Of a DNA stretch of 64,000 nucleotides, positions 1-10,771 are shown in pieces; within the stretch, counting starts at the first letter, position 1, and each line of letters opens with the position of its first letter. Below the pieces are notes generated by a model. The model saw nothing but the letters and a program-made list of their open reading frames with translations, had not been told where the DNA came from and ran no database searches. The stretch comes from Pseudoscleropodium purum (Eukaryota > Streptophyta > Bryopsida > Hypnales > Brachytheciaceae), in contig OZ017805.1 in the NCBI GenBank assembly GCA_963969395.1, positions 7,378,001 through 7,442,000 of the forward strand. Reading direction: 5' to 3'. The translations under genes and the position numbers were made by a program.

Positions 1-455
1 AACAAATAACCATGATAATATATTCATAATTGTATTCTTCATTATGATATTACAACTTTAAATAAATGCTGATAAAAGTCCAAAATTGCAATTCATTTTT
101 AATTTGATTCAAGTTGAATTTCTGGCCAATAGATGAACATTAAATATTACAGATATGTTCATTCCAAATTATTATCCATTAGGATATTACAAATTTTATT
201 AAGTATAGATGAAATTCTGAAATTAAAATTCAACTTTAACTCGATTCGAATTGAATGTCTAGCCAAATGATGAACAATAAATTTTACAAATATATTCATT
301 CTAAAGTATTATTCATTTGGATATTACAACTTTTAATACATGCTGATGAAAGACCTAAATTGAAAATCAACTTTAACTCCATTCAAGTTGAATGTCTCCA
401 TAGAAGATGAGTAGTAAATTTTTTTGATGTATTTGTTTGAAATTGTCACCCAAGT
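1..455. repeat. Tandem repeat, 137-bp unit, cut by the left window edge
   Basis: About 3.3 copies of a 137-bp unit. The anchor GATATTACAA recurs at 46, 183 and 320, and a second anchor (GATTCAAG or a variant) at 106, 243 and 380, both exactly 137 bp apart. Each unit contains a near-palindrome around TCGATTCGAATTGA. The array starts before base 1, so its true size is unknown. No coding content is seen. Confidence 0.9.
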
Positions 456-2364
456 AAAAAAAACGGGAGAAAGCATGTTAACTTGAATTGAGTTGACACT
501 AATGAATAAGATGAATATTGTTTTGATCTGCATGGGTACATTTTAACTCGATACGAGTTGAATTCCAATATCAAGCTCTCATTTATACCAAAAAAACAAA
601 AAAACTCGATGGAATCATTGGCATTAGTCATAATTGTTTTCGTGAAATTGAACCAACATTAATGACTGTAGGATTCAATATACAACAATTACAACTAAAA
701 GATTAAGATGCTTTGCATACATTACACAATTAATATGCACTACATATATCTCTACTACACTAAAAATATTGTGCTCCAAAACATTCAAAGATGTCTACAA
801 GGCATAGAAAGCAACTTCACTTTCAAAACAAACATAACAAAGTATGACTCAATGCAAATGGGAATATGTATCTGTCCAACAATTACCTTCACTAATTAAC
901 TGCAATGTATTAAGAAGAATAGATGACACTACGCTCAAGTGATATAGCTTCCTCACGCACAATTGTAAAGACCACAATAGCCAAACGCAAATAGAGAGAA
1001 CAAAAATGAACAAGAGAAAATGGAGACACAAACTTTGCCTGAGAGGAGACAATGTGCCTCAAAAATGCGGGATAAGTTTAGTAGGAAGAAATTTCAACCA
1101 ATTCAAATGGCCTCTATCACAAATTCTAAGGTACTTTGCGACAGAAATGTCTTCTTTTAATGAAAATCCACGTAATCATTAATGCTATGGAATTTAGACC
1201 TCTGAAAAGTGGCCACATCCCTTGTTCAAGAGACTATTTTCCTACATAATGGCTATGATAAACATTGATTAATAAAATTTAGGAATATCTCATTCTACTT
1301 TATTCAATTTGGAATTCCTAAACTATTTTTGGTACTTTCACAACTTTCTAGGATTTTATGAGGACAATGTTGCTTTTTCCAATTTCAGGTCCTCTAGAAT
1401 AATGACAAACATTGTTAGCAACTTTCATGAAAGCGTCCGCATAAGACTGCCCTAATTTAAAAGCATCCCAAGACTAAATTTGCTCCCATGATTCATAATA
1501 GAGGTCTAGGGTATTTGATAAACAATAAAGTTTTAGGGTACAAGTAGGGTGTAGGGTTAGGAATTAGGGCTTAGAATACAAGGTTTTTTGAGTTCTTTAC
1601 GATTTAGGAATTACTGTTCTAGTATTCTATAATTTAAATGGAATGGAATGGAATGGAATGAAAAGTAATTTATTTTAATCTAAACATTAAATTTCAAAAT
1701 AGACACCCTTTCACTCAAAATTTTTTATGTTACTTGAAAGGATGCTTTAAGGAAAACTTATTTGGTAGTAAAATACAAAGAGAAGCATGAGTTTAATTTT
1801 CCCATGACTTTTAAATTTGCTATAACTTACTTTTTCTTAAGGCACCTCATAATTTTTGTGCTTTAGGATGTGTGAAGTACCCTAAACCATAGGTCATTTT
1901 GAATGAAAGTTGGTTTTTGTATGAAAATCAAAAATAGGAGTATGAACTTCATTTGCACATGTCTTTGAAATGTTAAAATTATTTGAAACTTAAACATATA
2001 CATATATATTAATTTATGATTTTTTCAATTCAAAACCCCAAATCCAAAATTTTAAAACTACATTCATAATATTATTTTATAAATTCTGATTTTGGTCACC
2101 TATTTTTTGTAGGAATGATATAAACTTCACGAACTAGAATGATTGCAAGAAGAATAGAAGGCCCATGATGAATATTTGTTTTTCAAGTGATGTTAGAATT
2201 CAACACTTTTTTTTTTATAGAATCAAAAATTGAAATTGTTTCTAAGAAAACTTGGAGAGATATATTTTTTATTTTATTTTTTGACACACTTTTTTTCTTG
2301 CACTCAATTGGGTTTAGAAAATGAGAATGATTGGAAGAGGAGAAAATAGGATATTAATAGTACC
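456..2364. other. AT-rich stretch without a supportable gene
   Basis: The short ORFs here (for example around 708-1052) have no recognisable motifs and lie on both strands at chance lengths. A short (GGAAT)n microsatellite lies at about 1639-1661. Around 1510-1570 there are scattered TAGGGTT-like words that are too irregular to call telomeric. Confidence 0.6.
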
Positions 2365-3060
2365 GCTGATGACTTTTGAAGGTAAAAGTTGCTGTGTAGA
2401 AAAAAATGTTTAAAAGTTGCCTAAATCTAGTTTTCTCATGAATTCTAAATATTCATGTACTTTGCAACTTTTACATATTTTTTTCTCCATGTTTGAATTC
2501 ATCCCATAGCTTTTGGGCTTTTTTATCTTTAAAGTATAGCACATGACTTTTGAAGGTAAAATTTGTTGTGGAGAAAAATGTTTATAGATAATCTGAATTT
2601 AGTTTTCTCATGAATTGCAGATATTCATGTACTTAGCAATTTTTACATATTTTTTTTCTTCCATTTTTGAATTCATCCCATGGCTTTTGGTCTCTTTTAT
2701 CTTTAAAATACAGTACATGACTTTTGAAGGTAACAACTGTTGTGCGAAGAAAAATGTTTAAAAGCAATGTGAATTTAGTTTTCTCATGAATTTTAAAACT
2801 AGCACATGACTTTTGAAGGTAAAATTTGTTGTGGAGAAAAATGTTTATAGATAGTCTGAATTTAGTTTTCTCATGAATTGTAGATGTTTATGTATTTTGC
2901 AACTTTTACGTATTTTTTTCCTTCCATTTTTTGAATTTATTCTACGGTTTTTGGGCTTCAATATCTTTAAAGTATAGTACATGACTTATGAAGGTAAAAG
3001 TTGTTGTGTATAGGAAAATGCCTAAAAGTAGAGTGCATTTTAAAAAAATGTTGAAAGTGT
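2365..3060. repeat. Satellite-like tandem repeat, about 175-bp unit (array 1)
   Basis: The phrase GACTTTTGAAGG recurs at 2371, 2544, 2719 and 2808, with a variant at 2983. The phrase TAGTTTTCTCATGAATT recurs at 2428, 2600, 2776 and 2863. Spacing is 172-176 bp with one half-length unit of about 88 bp. The same family forms a second array near 42.2-42.9 kb and a single copy near 56.2 kb. Non-coding. Confidence 0.85.
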
Positions 3061-3712
3061 GAGTTCATTTACGAATCATAAACACATTAAGTTCATGCTA
3101 ATTTTTCTTAATCATTATAGAGTCCAAGTTTTGTAAACCTTGCATTGTATTATAAGTGCATGAAATGCCACAAATCATGAAGAAAGAATCAAGTGGTGTG
3201 GAAATAAAAGAAATGAAGTTTTAAGACTTTAAGCATTCAAAGAGACGACCATAATGATTGATGCCAATCATGAAAAATTATTGCATGGAGGCACATTTTG
3301 CTTACTTTGTACATTCATGAATGCCACATATGAAGAAAAATGATTGCATGGTGGTACACTTTGATTACCTTGTGTGTTCATGAATGCCACTTATGAGTGC
3401 GAATGACTACTTAGGGTGATTAATTATTTTGAATGATCGACATTCAAAGACTCTATATGTCAGCTAAGTATGGATTTGGACCAGCTATTGGCTTTGAAAA
3501 TTCACAATATTTTTCAATTCAAGGCATAATTTCACATCAAAAATTCAAATTCCCTTGATTTCTATCTTCTTATTTTGTACAAAATTTAAATACCTTATAC
3601 TAGAATAACATGTGTGCAAATTGCTTAAGTGATCAGCAAAGTGTAGTTGAATCATACATTGAATATTGATAAAAGGGTCTAGATTCAAACACCAACATTT
3701 TGAATCTCATCC
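3061..3712. repeat. Non-coding stretch with a 63-bp tandem repeat
   Basis: Within 3245-3410 there are about 2.5 copies of a 63-bp unit: ATTGCATGG at 3280 and 3343, and CATGAATGCCAC at about 3316 and 3379. The rest is AT-rich and shows no gene. Confidence 0.7.
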
Positions 3713-3841
3713 TAAACAGTGCTCCTCCTGATGCCCATACTCTTGGCAATTCTGGCACGGAAGCGTACGAGGAGCACCCTGCCCTGGTCCCCTGTTAGGA
3801 CACGAGTTGGCATAATGTCCCGGTTCTCCACAGCTGTCGCA
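3713..3841 (-). pseudogene. Gag nucleocapsid fragment with two CCHC zinc knuckles
   Basis: Read on the minus strand, this piece encodes two complete CX2CX4HX4C zinc knuckles about 17 residues apart: CDSCGEPGHYANSC, then CQNCQEYGHQEEHC. This is the nucleic-acid-binding part of a retrotransposon Gag polyprotein. The frame stops shortly after the second knuckle, and no protease, reverse transcriptase or integrase follows. The first Cys and Asp codons fall inside the terminal seven bases of LTR unit A, so the fragment abuts that unit directly and lies antisense to its gene. It is either an older element hit by unit A or the edge of a rearrangement. The family is certain from the motif; the parent element is unknown. 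Confidence 0.8.
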
Positions 3842-4107
3842 ACTTAGAATTTTGATTTTCTTAGTATACACCCAAATAGGAACGGAAACTAGTAATTAGC
3901 TAACCGGATCCGATTAGGTGGGGAAGGAAAACTCAGAATTAGCACGGAACGTGAAGTAGTGGGCTTCTTGGATCTAATCCGGTCAGGAGTAACTAACGAC
4001 GGAAACGGAATGTAACACGGATTAGGTCTAGGACCGGATGATGATGATGAACCGGATTATGATGGTAAACCGGATTCATGATGACAAACCGGAAAGGGTC
4101 CAGGGAC

Positions 4108-4114
4108 TATAAAA
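4108..4114 (+). promoter_or_regulatory. TATA box upstream of the LTR-resident ORF
   Basis: TATAAAA lies 190 bp before the ATG at 4298, in a promoter-like setting. It is retained as TATATAAGG in unit B (near 12160, minus strand), even though B has lost the ORF. A transcript starting about 30 bp downstream would have a leader of roughly 160 nt. Confidence 0.6.
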
Positions 4115-4297
4115 GGAGGAGCTTTCACTGTTGCACCCCCTTTTAGAAACTCGACCTTGAGCGTGCGCGGTTGAGTTTTTGTCGTTTGTGCGTCTGTGCG
4201 TTTGCGTTCTGTTCATTTTGATTCCGGTTGAGATCGGAGAGAGGAAGTGAGGAACGGGACGTGCGGCTAGGAGAGAGTGAGGTAGATGTGAGTGGGA

Positions 4298-5956
4298 ATG
4301 CCTCAGCTACGTAGGTCGAGACAAGCGAGTCCCTCTGGAGGCGAGGTAAAGCTCCGGAAAGTCATTCCGGTTATTCCCTCCACAGAGCCGGAAAAGGCTG
4401 AACTCATGGATGATCTCAAATCCATGGGTTGCGTAGGGTTTGTCGAGAAACCTTGGGGTTTTAGGGAGGAGAGAATGGTCAAGGAGCTCCTCGGAAAGTT
4501 GTCCAACCAGTTTGACAACACCGTGAGGGGAGCTCCCGTCAGCTGGAACGAGGGGATGTGGAGAGCGGTTTACGGTTTCCGGGCAGGAGGTTTGGGAATG
4601 GCGAGCCGGAAGGATGAGTTTGTCCGAGGGAAGTTCAAGGGAGCCGTCAACCCGAAGGACGGATACGCGGTCGAGGATTGCTTGGATGACCGACACCGTC
4701 GGCTCCTGCAATTCCTGGTTCCGGTTCTTCACCCGGAAAAGCCAACCAGGGTGACGATCACCCTCGGCAACACCATTTTCGGTGCCCTCAGTGGTACCCG
4801 GAAAGTGGATTGGGCACGGATCATTTCCGATCTCGTGGCCCAGCTTGTTAGTAGGGTTGGGAAGAAAAGGGCCACTCTAGTGTGCCCTTACCTCTTCCAC
4901 CTCTATCGGGAGAACCAAGTCCTCACCGATACGGAGGAGAGGGCGTGGAAGACGCAGGAAGTGCTCCTGAAGTATGGGGAGTCGGAGACGGATGACGAGG
5001 CGGAATCCGATTCCGGGTCAGACCGGGAGTCCAGCGAGGAAGAGGAGGAGCTGATGCCGCCGATCAAGCGACAGAAGCTGACGCCTCCACACAAGCGCGG
5101 GACGCCTCCCGGTCAAGACAAACCGGCCCCGGAGGAGAAACCGGAAGCCGAGAAGACCAATTCCGGGGGAGATCCGGATATGCAAGATCCGTTCAACGGT
5201 CTGATCAACGTCCTCTACAACATCAGGGCGGATTGGGAGGTGAAGCACAGGACGCTTGCGGCAATCGGCAAGTTGGTGGGTGCTGCACCGGACAGCAACT
5301 TGGCGGAACAAGTGGCGCAATGCATCACGAATCCGGAAGAGACCCGGAAGCAAGAAGCCGAGATCCGCCGGTTGCAGGAGGAGGTAGATAAACTGAAGGC
5401 AATACTTTTTGCCTATCAGGAAGACGTGACGGCCGCTAGGGAGATGGCGGAGGAGACTCGGAAGATAGCCGAGCAGATCAAGGCGGTCCTGGGAGAGACC
5501 GGAACGGCAGCGGCCAAGGCGAAGCTCTTCGACGAGAAGATCCACGAAGAGAAGAAACTATCCGGTTCCCGGATGGTCCGGATTCTCGCGGATTTCGCCG
5601 AGCAGGTGGAGACGGCAATGGTGGAGGGGCGGAAGGCAGCGGACCGGATCGAGGAGAGCAGCCGGAAGCTGACGGGAGCGACGTGCGACAAAGGTATTCA
5701 CCTTTCGGACATCTCACTACCGGACCTCTTTCCGGATGCAACTATGGCGAAGGACAGGAAGGATTGGACTCCTGAGTCCAAGAAGTCCGTACGGACTGCG
5801 ACTCCGGGCACGAGACCGGATATCACCATCGACCTGGAGTCTCCACCCGGACCGAATCCTGCGGAGGGGGAACGGGTCCGGAATTTGAGTGAAGTTTTCG
5901 AGGATCTAGTCCCGGAGACCGGAAGCCCGACGATAGGATCTAGAGTTGTAGGGTAG
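4298..5956 (+). CDS. LTR-resident protein, 552 aa, acidic/NLS/coiled-coil, function unknown
   Basis: The only long intact ORF in the window. The in-frame GTG at 4292 is not a credible plant start, so the ATG at 4298 is preferred. Layout by residue: a globular N-terminal domain at about 30-215, with a KPWGF segment near 50, NQ...VRGAPVSW near 75, NTIFGAL near 157 and PYLFHLYR near 200; an acidic Asp/Ser/Glu tract at about 232-252; a basic, NLS-like PPIKRQK...PPHKR segment at about 254-266; a Pro/Glu-rich linker; a predicted coiled coil at about 346-400; and a conserved GSRMVRIL block near 425. The same landmarks appear in three decayed family-2 copies, so this is a repeat-borne gene. The N-terminal pattern loosely recalls the putative plant transposon protein family, but I do not recognise a catalytic site. 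High GC and many CCGG sites contrast with the AT-rich surroundings. Nuclear location is inferred, function is not. Confidence 0.85.
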   Translation: MPQLRRSRQASPSGGEVKLRKVIPVIPSTEPEKAELMDDLKSMGCVGFVEKPWGFREERMVKELLGKLSNQFDNTVRGAPVSWNEGMWRAVYGFRAGGLGMASRKDEFVRGKFKGAVNPKDGYAVEDCLDDRHRRLLQFLVPVLHPEKPTRVTITLGNTIFGALSGTRKVDWARIISDLVAQLVSRVGKKRATLVCPYLFHLYRENQVLTDTEERAWKTQEVLLKYGESETDDEAESDSGSDRESSEEEEELMPPIKRQKLTPPHKRGTPPGQDKPAPEEKPEAEKTNSGGDPDMQDPFNGLINVLYNIRADWEVKHRTLAAIGKLVGAAPDSNLAEQVAQCITNPEETRKQEAEIRRLQEEVDKLKAILFAYQEDVTAAREMAEETRKIAEQIKAVLGETGTAAAKAKLFDEKIHEEKKLSGSRMVRILADFAEQVETAMVEGRKAADRIEESSRKLTGATCDKGIHLSDISLPDLFPDATMAKDRKDWTPESKKSVRTATPGTRPDITIDLESPPGPNPAEGERVRNLSEVFEDLVPETGSPTIGSRVVG

Positions 5957-6107
5957 ATAGGATTTTAATTTCAGTTAGGAGTAGGAGCGGATCCGGATCC
6001 GGATCCGGCTCAACAGTATTAGGTTAGACCGGAAGTTAGATTTAGGTGGCGGCGGACCCCCACGGGTTTTCCGCTCCTTTTTGTGCTTTTAGGGTTTTGA
6101 CCCTTTG

Positions 6108-6116
6108 TATATAAAT
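6108..6116 (+). promoter_or_regulatory. Second TATA box in LTR unit A
   Basis: TATATAAAT lies 152 bp past the ORF stop and is conserved exactly in unit B (about 11792-11800 on the minus strand). If this is a true LTR, it could be the promoter for the element's own genomic transcript. The ORF would then lie in U3 under its separate upstream TATA box. Inference from position and conservation. Confidence 0.45.
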
Positions 6117-7138
6117 CGGTTCCTGCGATGGGAATTGGGAGTTGTTCATTTTGCAAACTTCTTGTACCTTTCTATTCTCTTCGTTGTGTATCTCTCTCCA
6201 GCGCGACAGGATTGTATGATGTGGAGTTAGGATAGTACGAGTTAGTTTGTAAGTGATTTCTCCCCTCGGTGTTTATTTTCCGATCCTAGGTGCATGTGAG
6301 TAGGTACCGAAGAGTTGGGAGTGAACTTAGTTCCTCAGCACGTCTAGAGTTTGAGATTCCGGGTGAGAAAGCCGTTGTTAGGCTAGGCGGGTAGGGAGGG
6401 ATTCCTTAGCTGCGCTAGAACTCCCGGGTGCGAAATCCGGTTGAGTGTCCGATCTCCTGTGAGGTCTCACCACCCGTATGGGTAACGGAAGAACTTTAGT
6501 TGATGTTGGAACGGACGGGTGCACTTGTAACCACCTGTCTTCGCACGGATCGGAAGTAGCATCAAGGTCGTTGTAGTACGAGAGGGTCGAGTGTGGGGTC
6601 TTTGTGTGACCTACGACCCGGATTGCTATCTGGGTTGTTGTGAAGGACCAAACCGGATCCGGATTAGCTTAGGAGTCTAGAAGGTAGGACAGTGGCTCTT
6701 CAGCCACTATAAGTCACGGAAGGAGTGGTGGGCCTACCACTCTCAAAATTAAGCGGCGACCCCTCTGATGGTGAAACAGAGGCAAAACCAAACCGGATAG
6801 GATTACGGGTACAGGATGACCATTCCGACCGGATTGGTCAAGACGGATTTCCAGGATCGGAAGTTGTGAGATCTTGGGATTTGGGTATTTGTACGGACCG
6901 GATAGTTAGTAGGACCGGAAGAAGGAGTAATCCGGTCTATAGTTATCCGGTGTGGTCGTATTTCTGGTTCTAGATCTAGGACCGGAAAGTAAGATTGGGA
7001 TACTGACTGAGCTTAACTGCTTAATAGAGCTAGATACTTCACAGGATCTCGTGGGTTCGATCTTTAGAGTCACTTAGTTATACTCTAGAGCGATTTTTGT
7101 GAGTATAATGGGGAATTGACCTGCCCTGTGCTGCGACA

Positions 7139-7305
7139 GCTATCACTATTTGCGCTCAGCGCTTAGATCAATTCTCAAGGCACGTTGTACGCATCTCTTG
7201 TAAAAACCAAAACCATCATCTTAAATTGTTTCTTATATTGTAGCATGAGCTTGTGCCATTAGATTAAAATTGAAGTTTGGAGTGTGGTCTGGTTGTTTTG
7301 AACCC
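7139..7305. other. Spacer between LTR units
   Basis: 167 bp between unit A and the family-2 unit, with no recognisable content. Its last five bases (AACCC, 7301-7305) act as the left TSD of the next unit. Confidence 0.6.
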
Positions 7306-10300
7306 TCTCGTACGCGCAATCTAGGTGTAAATATCTTTACACACCAAAACGTAGTAAGATGACACAAACTATCGTCCCAGGGGATTCTAGGATGTTGTTA
7401 CAAACTATGGTATTAAGATTTCTTCTATTTACAACCCGTCTATTTCCTTTCTCTTCTTCCTATTCTGATTACTTTTTGAAATCTAATTCGGATCCGTCCT
7501 CACCCGGTTATTGGTTTCGTATCTTCAATTCATTGGATTTCTATTCCTCCGTTTTACCATCAGAGGGTCTGCCATTGATCCTTAAAGGGGTAGGGACTAT
7601 ACCACTCAAGTCTCTCTCTTTCTCTCTTTATCTCTCTAATCTTACTGAAACAAACAAACACCCAAGCAACTCATTAGGTTGTAGTAGAAAAAAATAGTTG
7701 ACATCCTTACAACTTTTTGAATGGCCAATCTGGCAATCAGGTCACTTAGGATTACTTCCAATTCCTTCTACTACAATGATAGATCAAAGACACTCAAAAT
7801 CAACAGAGGGTAGTTTTCCTAGCAATTACACAGATTTTAAGGTTGGCAGACCTTCCGATGAGTGTGGATTTCCAATAGCGGTCGCTAATCTCCGCACGAA
7901 ATTGTATCGAATTCCAAATCTACTCTCACATCAGTCTTTGGCTTAGTCAAATTACCATTCTAGTAGTTCAAAAGCACCACACACAAGTCCTTATTTACAA
8001 ATCCAACCCTATCACAAATACACTCTCTCAATTTGACCATGTGACAAAAGATCCGAATTCCTCCTCACCCGTCCTTTTTACACCTCAGCACTCAAATGAA
8101 CAAACTGACAACATCTTTGTACAAAGTTAGAGCCAAAATGTCCACTTGATGGCTTAAATTTCAAAAAAGAATGAAATACAATTGAATAAGCACTAGGATG
8201 GAATGAGAGGGCAACACACCTGTCCATCCTTAAAACCAAAATCAACACCAAAAAGCCAAAAGGTGCCCCCAAATCTAGGTCAATCCCACAGCTACCCACC
8301 TTCATGAAATCTGGAAAAGCAAAGGCTAGTTAACCCGAGAAATCTGGAACTCCGGCCCATGTACAGAAAACCTGTTCTAGAATCTAAAAATAAAAATCTT
8401 AACTTACTAAAGGTAACCTGCTAGCTACTTGCCCCTACGTGCCTTCTTCAAGCTGCTCTACCTTTGACTCCTTGGTGTCTTCGCAGAAGCCTTTACTAGA
8501 GTAGTCTTAGCTGCCACCCGGGTCTAAATCTTATATTGGACAGGTGGAGGCAACTCTTCTTACTTTGTTTCCGTCTCGGTTTTAGTCTTCAACTTTTCTT
8601 CATCGGTATCCTTGATTTCTTCAATCTTTGGCTTTTTCGCTTAAAACAAGTCACTTGGCTCTATCTCTGTGCGGTCCCGTTTGAGTGACGTATGTTGTAT
8701 ATGCGAGAAATCTTCCAGATGAAATTGGGTTGGATTTGCCAAGGCACTAATTTGGTCATTGAGGTTGTTGTAGACGTTCAATCTGGGTGTCTTGAACTTT
8801 CCAGTCATAACTTGCCCAGGTGGCGAAAGAGTTAGGATGGGGACTTCTTACTCTATTAGGGCAGACTTCCTACTTGGCTCCTTCTTAGGCTTGAGTGTTG
8901 CTTGCTTTGCTAATGGGGTCCATGCTTGACTTATTGAAGACCCTGTAGATGCCAAATGGAGTCAAAATAGACTTCAGTCCTTCCAGTTGTGGCTGAACTG
9001 AAACACTAAAATTCTGTCGGATCGAAGGCTATGTGACTGAAGTATTTTAGAACATGTTATCGAGGACTTTCGGAAATTCTAATAAGTCTATGGCCCTATC
9101 TAGATTCAAGTGTCCTAGCAATTTGTGCATCTCCTTCAAGATAACGCTCCTTCAAGCTTCAAAGTCAACCATGATCGTCACTACCTTTGATCCGGTTATA
9201 TGGCCTTCCTTTTTCAACCAGATGTTGTAAAGGTTAGATCTAATCACAATATGCTTCGATGACTCTATCATTGCCTTTAGGTTGTGGATGAGTTGGAAAG
9301 CATTTGTTTCTCATTGCCTTGTCGTGTTCAGCTCTCTTTCTATCCAATCTAACTGGGATTGGAAGTCATCCCGTTCCTTCTCCAAGTTCCAGATCTACTC
9401 CTCCTTCCCACATAATTCTTTTGTATGCGACTGTCATTGGATCTCATCCACAATCTTGTCCAGATCCACCTTCAGTTTGCCTCAAATGCTGAGTAGGAGT
9501 TCTCCCTCTCCAAATTCAGACTAATCCTCCTCCACTTCATCTATGAGGCCATAATCCATAATCTTGACTCTGATGTTGTATTGTATAGTCTCCTGACCGC
9601 TCAAGACCTCCTTGTGGTGGTAGAAGTGGAACACATATGGGTTGATAGGGCTTTGTTTTCTCCTCAACACATGATTAGCCAATTTTGACACAACGCTTGC
9701 AATCACTCTTCCCCAATGCACAATCTGATCTTCCAACGCTCCAAAAATGGTATTAGTTACTATGACCATAATCCGGGTAGGCTATTCTAGATACAAGATT
9801 GAAATCAAAAACTCCAGCAACTATCTATGCCTCTTATTCCTACATTCATTGATGGCCTAACCCTCCTTTGCATTAGCTAGACTTCGGAACTTTCCGTACT
9901 TATCCAATTGGAAAACTAATTTGGATCCACTCTTTTTAAACAAGTACACATCTACCCAAATATCCTTCGTCTAAGTTACGGGTCGACCTCTCACTATCAA
10001 CTTGTATTGATTCGAAATCCCATAGACAAGGTCCTAAATCATCTCCTTGTTCTTGATGTTCCACGGCTTTTGCAAAAGCTTGACACACCCAATACACATT
10101 AGATCCTCCTCCAATTGCTTTTGGAATTCTAGATTGAAAGGAATGACAGTACAAACCATTCAAGCCATAACTACTAGTTTATGAGAAGGCAGATTGCTGA
10201 CCTCCACCATGAAGCACTAACACCAAAAAACCTAATTCGGTACAAATGGCACTGACCTTCCTTTCTCTCTCTAGTATGATTGCTAACTCACCACTCTTTC

Positions 10301-10678
10301 ACTCAACTAAACAAACATGGAGTTCAACAAATGGAAAAGGAGAAGAGTAGGGTGGTGGTGGGCTTAAGTACCTAATGAGTGGCCGACAGTTCCTAGTGGA
10401 GAACAGATAGGAGATTGTTCCTATAATGGTGTTCTAGTTTCCTAGACTAAAACCTTAGGTCATAGGTTCTCTAAATCCGGACTTTTCCGAATTTTGGATC
10501 CGTCTTAAATCTAGTAACATGACATCTATAATAATTCTAGCAATCTAGAAACTGACTATTCTAAAAATAGTCCTAATGGAGCTGAAATCCCTATGGGTTG
10601 TTTAAAAATAAAAATTTTAAATCTATCTAACCCTATTCTAGCCTAATTCTATTTGATTTAAATTTCCGTACTCCCACA
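7306..10678 (-). mobile_element. Family-2 LTR-like unit, full length, with decayed ORF
   Basis: A 3373-bp unit read on the minus strand. It begins TGTGGGAG (at 10678) and ends ...GCGCGTACGAGA at 7306, which aligns base for base with the end ...ACGCATACAACA of the copy at 50514-54479. The expected terminal CA has become GA. The flanking bases AACCC (7301-7305) and AATCC (10679-10683) form a TSD with one mismatch. The interior has the same order as unit A: leader, ORF, then a 3' region with a segment shared by all family-2 copies near 7550-7600. It sits between units A and B. Confidence 0.8.
8410..10210 (-). pseudogene. Decayed copy of the LTR-resident gene (family 2, copy at 7-10 kb)
   Basis: Starts at an ATG on the minus strand (complement of 10208-10210) and is broken by several stops and frame changes. 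Matches to the intact protein at 4298-5956 include KPW near the start, NQY...VRGRPV, NTIFGAL followed by HWGRVI, and PYVFHFY. The C-terminal part down to about 8410 is recognisable mainly by position. Several stops replace likely Trp or Gln codons. Not functional as read. Confidence 0.75.
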
Positions 10679-10771
10679 AATCCTAGTGACTAATCTGATT
10701 GTCACATTTTCTTGCCCAAGTTGTATTGAAGCTTGAGTGTTCCATTGGAGAGTGCATTTGGTGAGTGCTAC

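Larger units (their letters stand above)
3835..7138 (+). mobile_element. Family-1 LTR-like unit A, carries an intact ORF
   Basis: A 3304-bp unit bounded by the perfect terminal inverted repeat TGTCGCA...TGCGACA, the TG...CA pattern of LTRs. The boundaries are set by comparison with inverted unit B (10772-12417): the two match from end to end and diverge exactly outside these seven bases. The interior holds two TATA boxes (4108, 6108), a 552-codon ORF (4298-5956), a triple GGATCC run near 5988-6012 and dense CCGG sites. The flanking five bases (ACAGC left, GCTAT right) do not match, so this is not a simple insertion. An inter-element recombinant or one half of a broken element is possible. No primer-binding site, polypurine tract or pol genes are seen beside it. 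Confidence 0.8.

Noticed and set aside
708..1052. Two overlapping short ORFs near the left edge
   Set aside because: Chance length, no motif and no support from flanking splice or promoter signals.
4292..4297. GTG start for the main ORF
   Set aside because: Plant genes use ATG; the next codons give ATG at 4298 in the same frame.
5018..5545. 175-codon antisense ORF inside the intact gene
   Set aside because: A shadow of GC-rich coding sequence; no motif, while the plus-strand frame is conserved across four copies.
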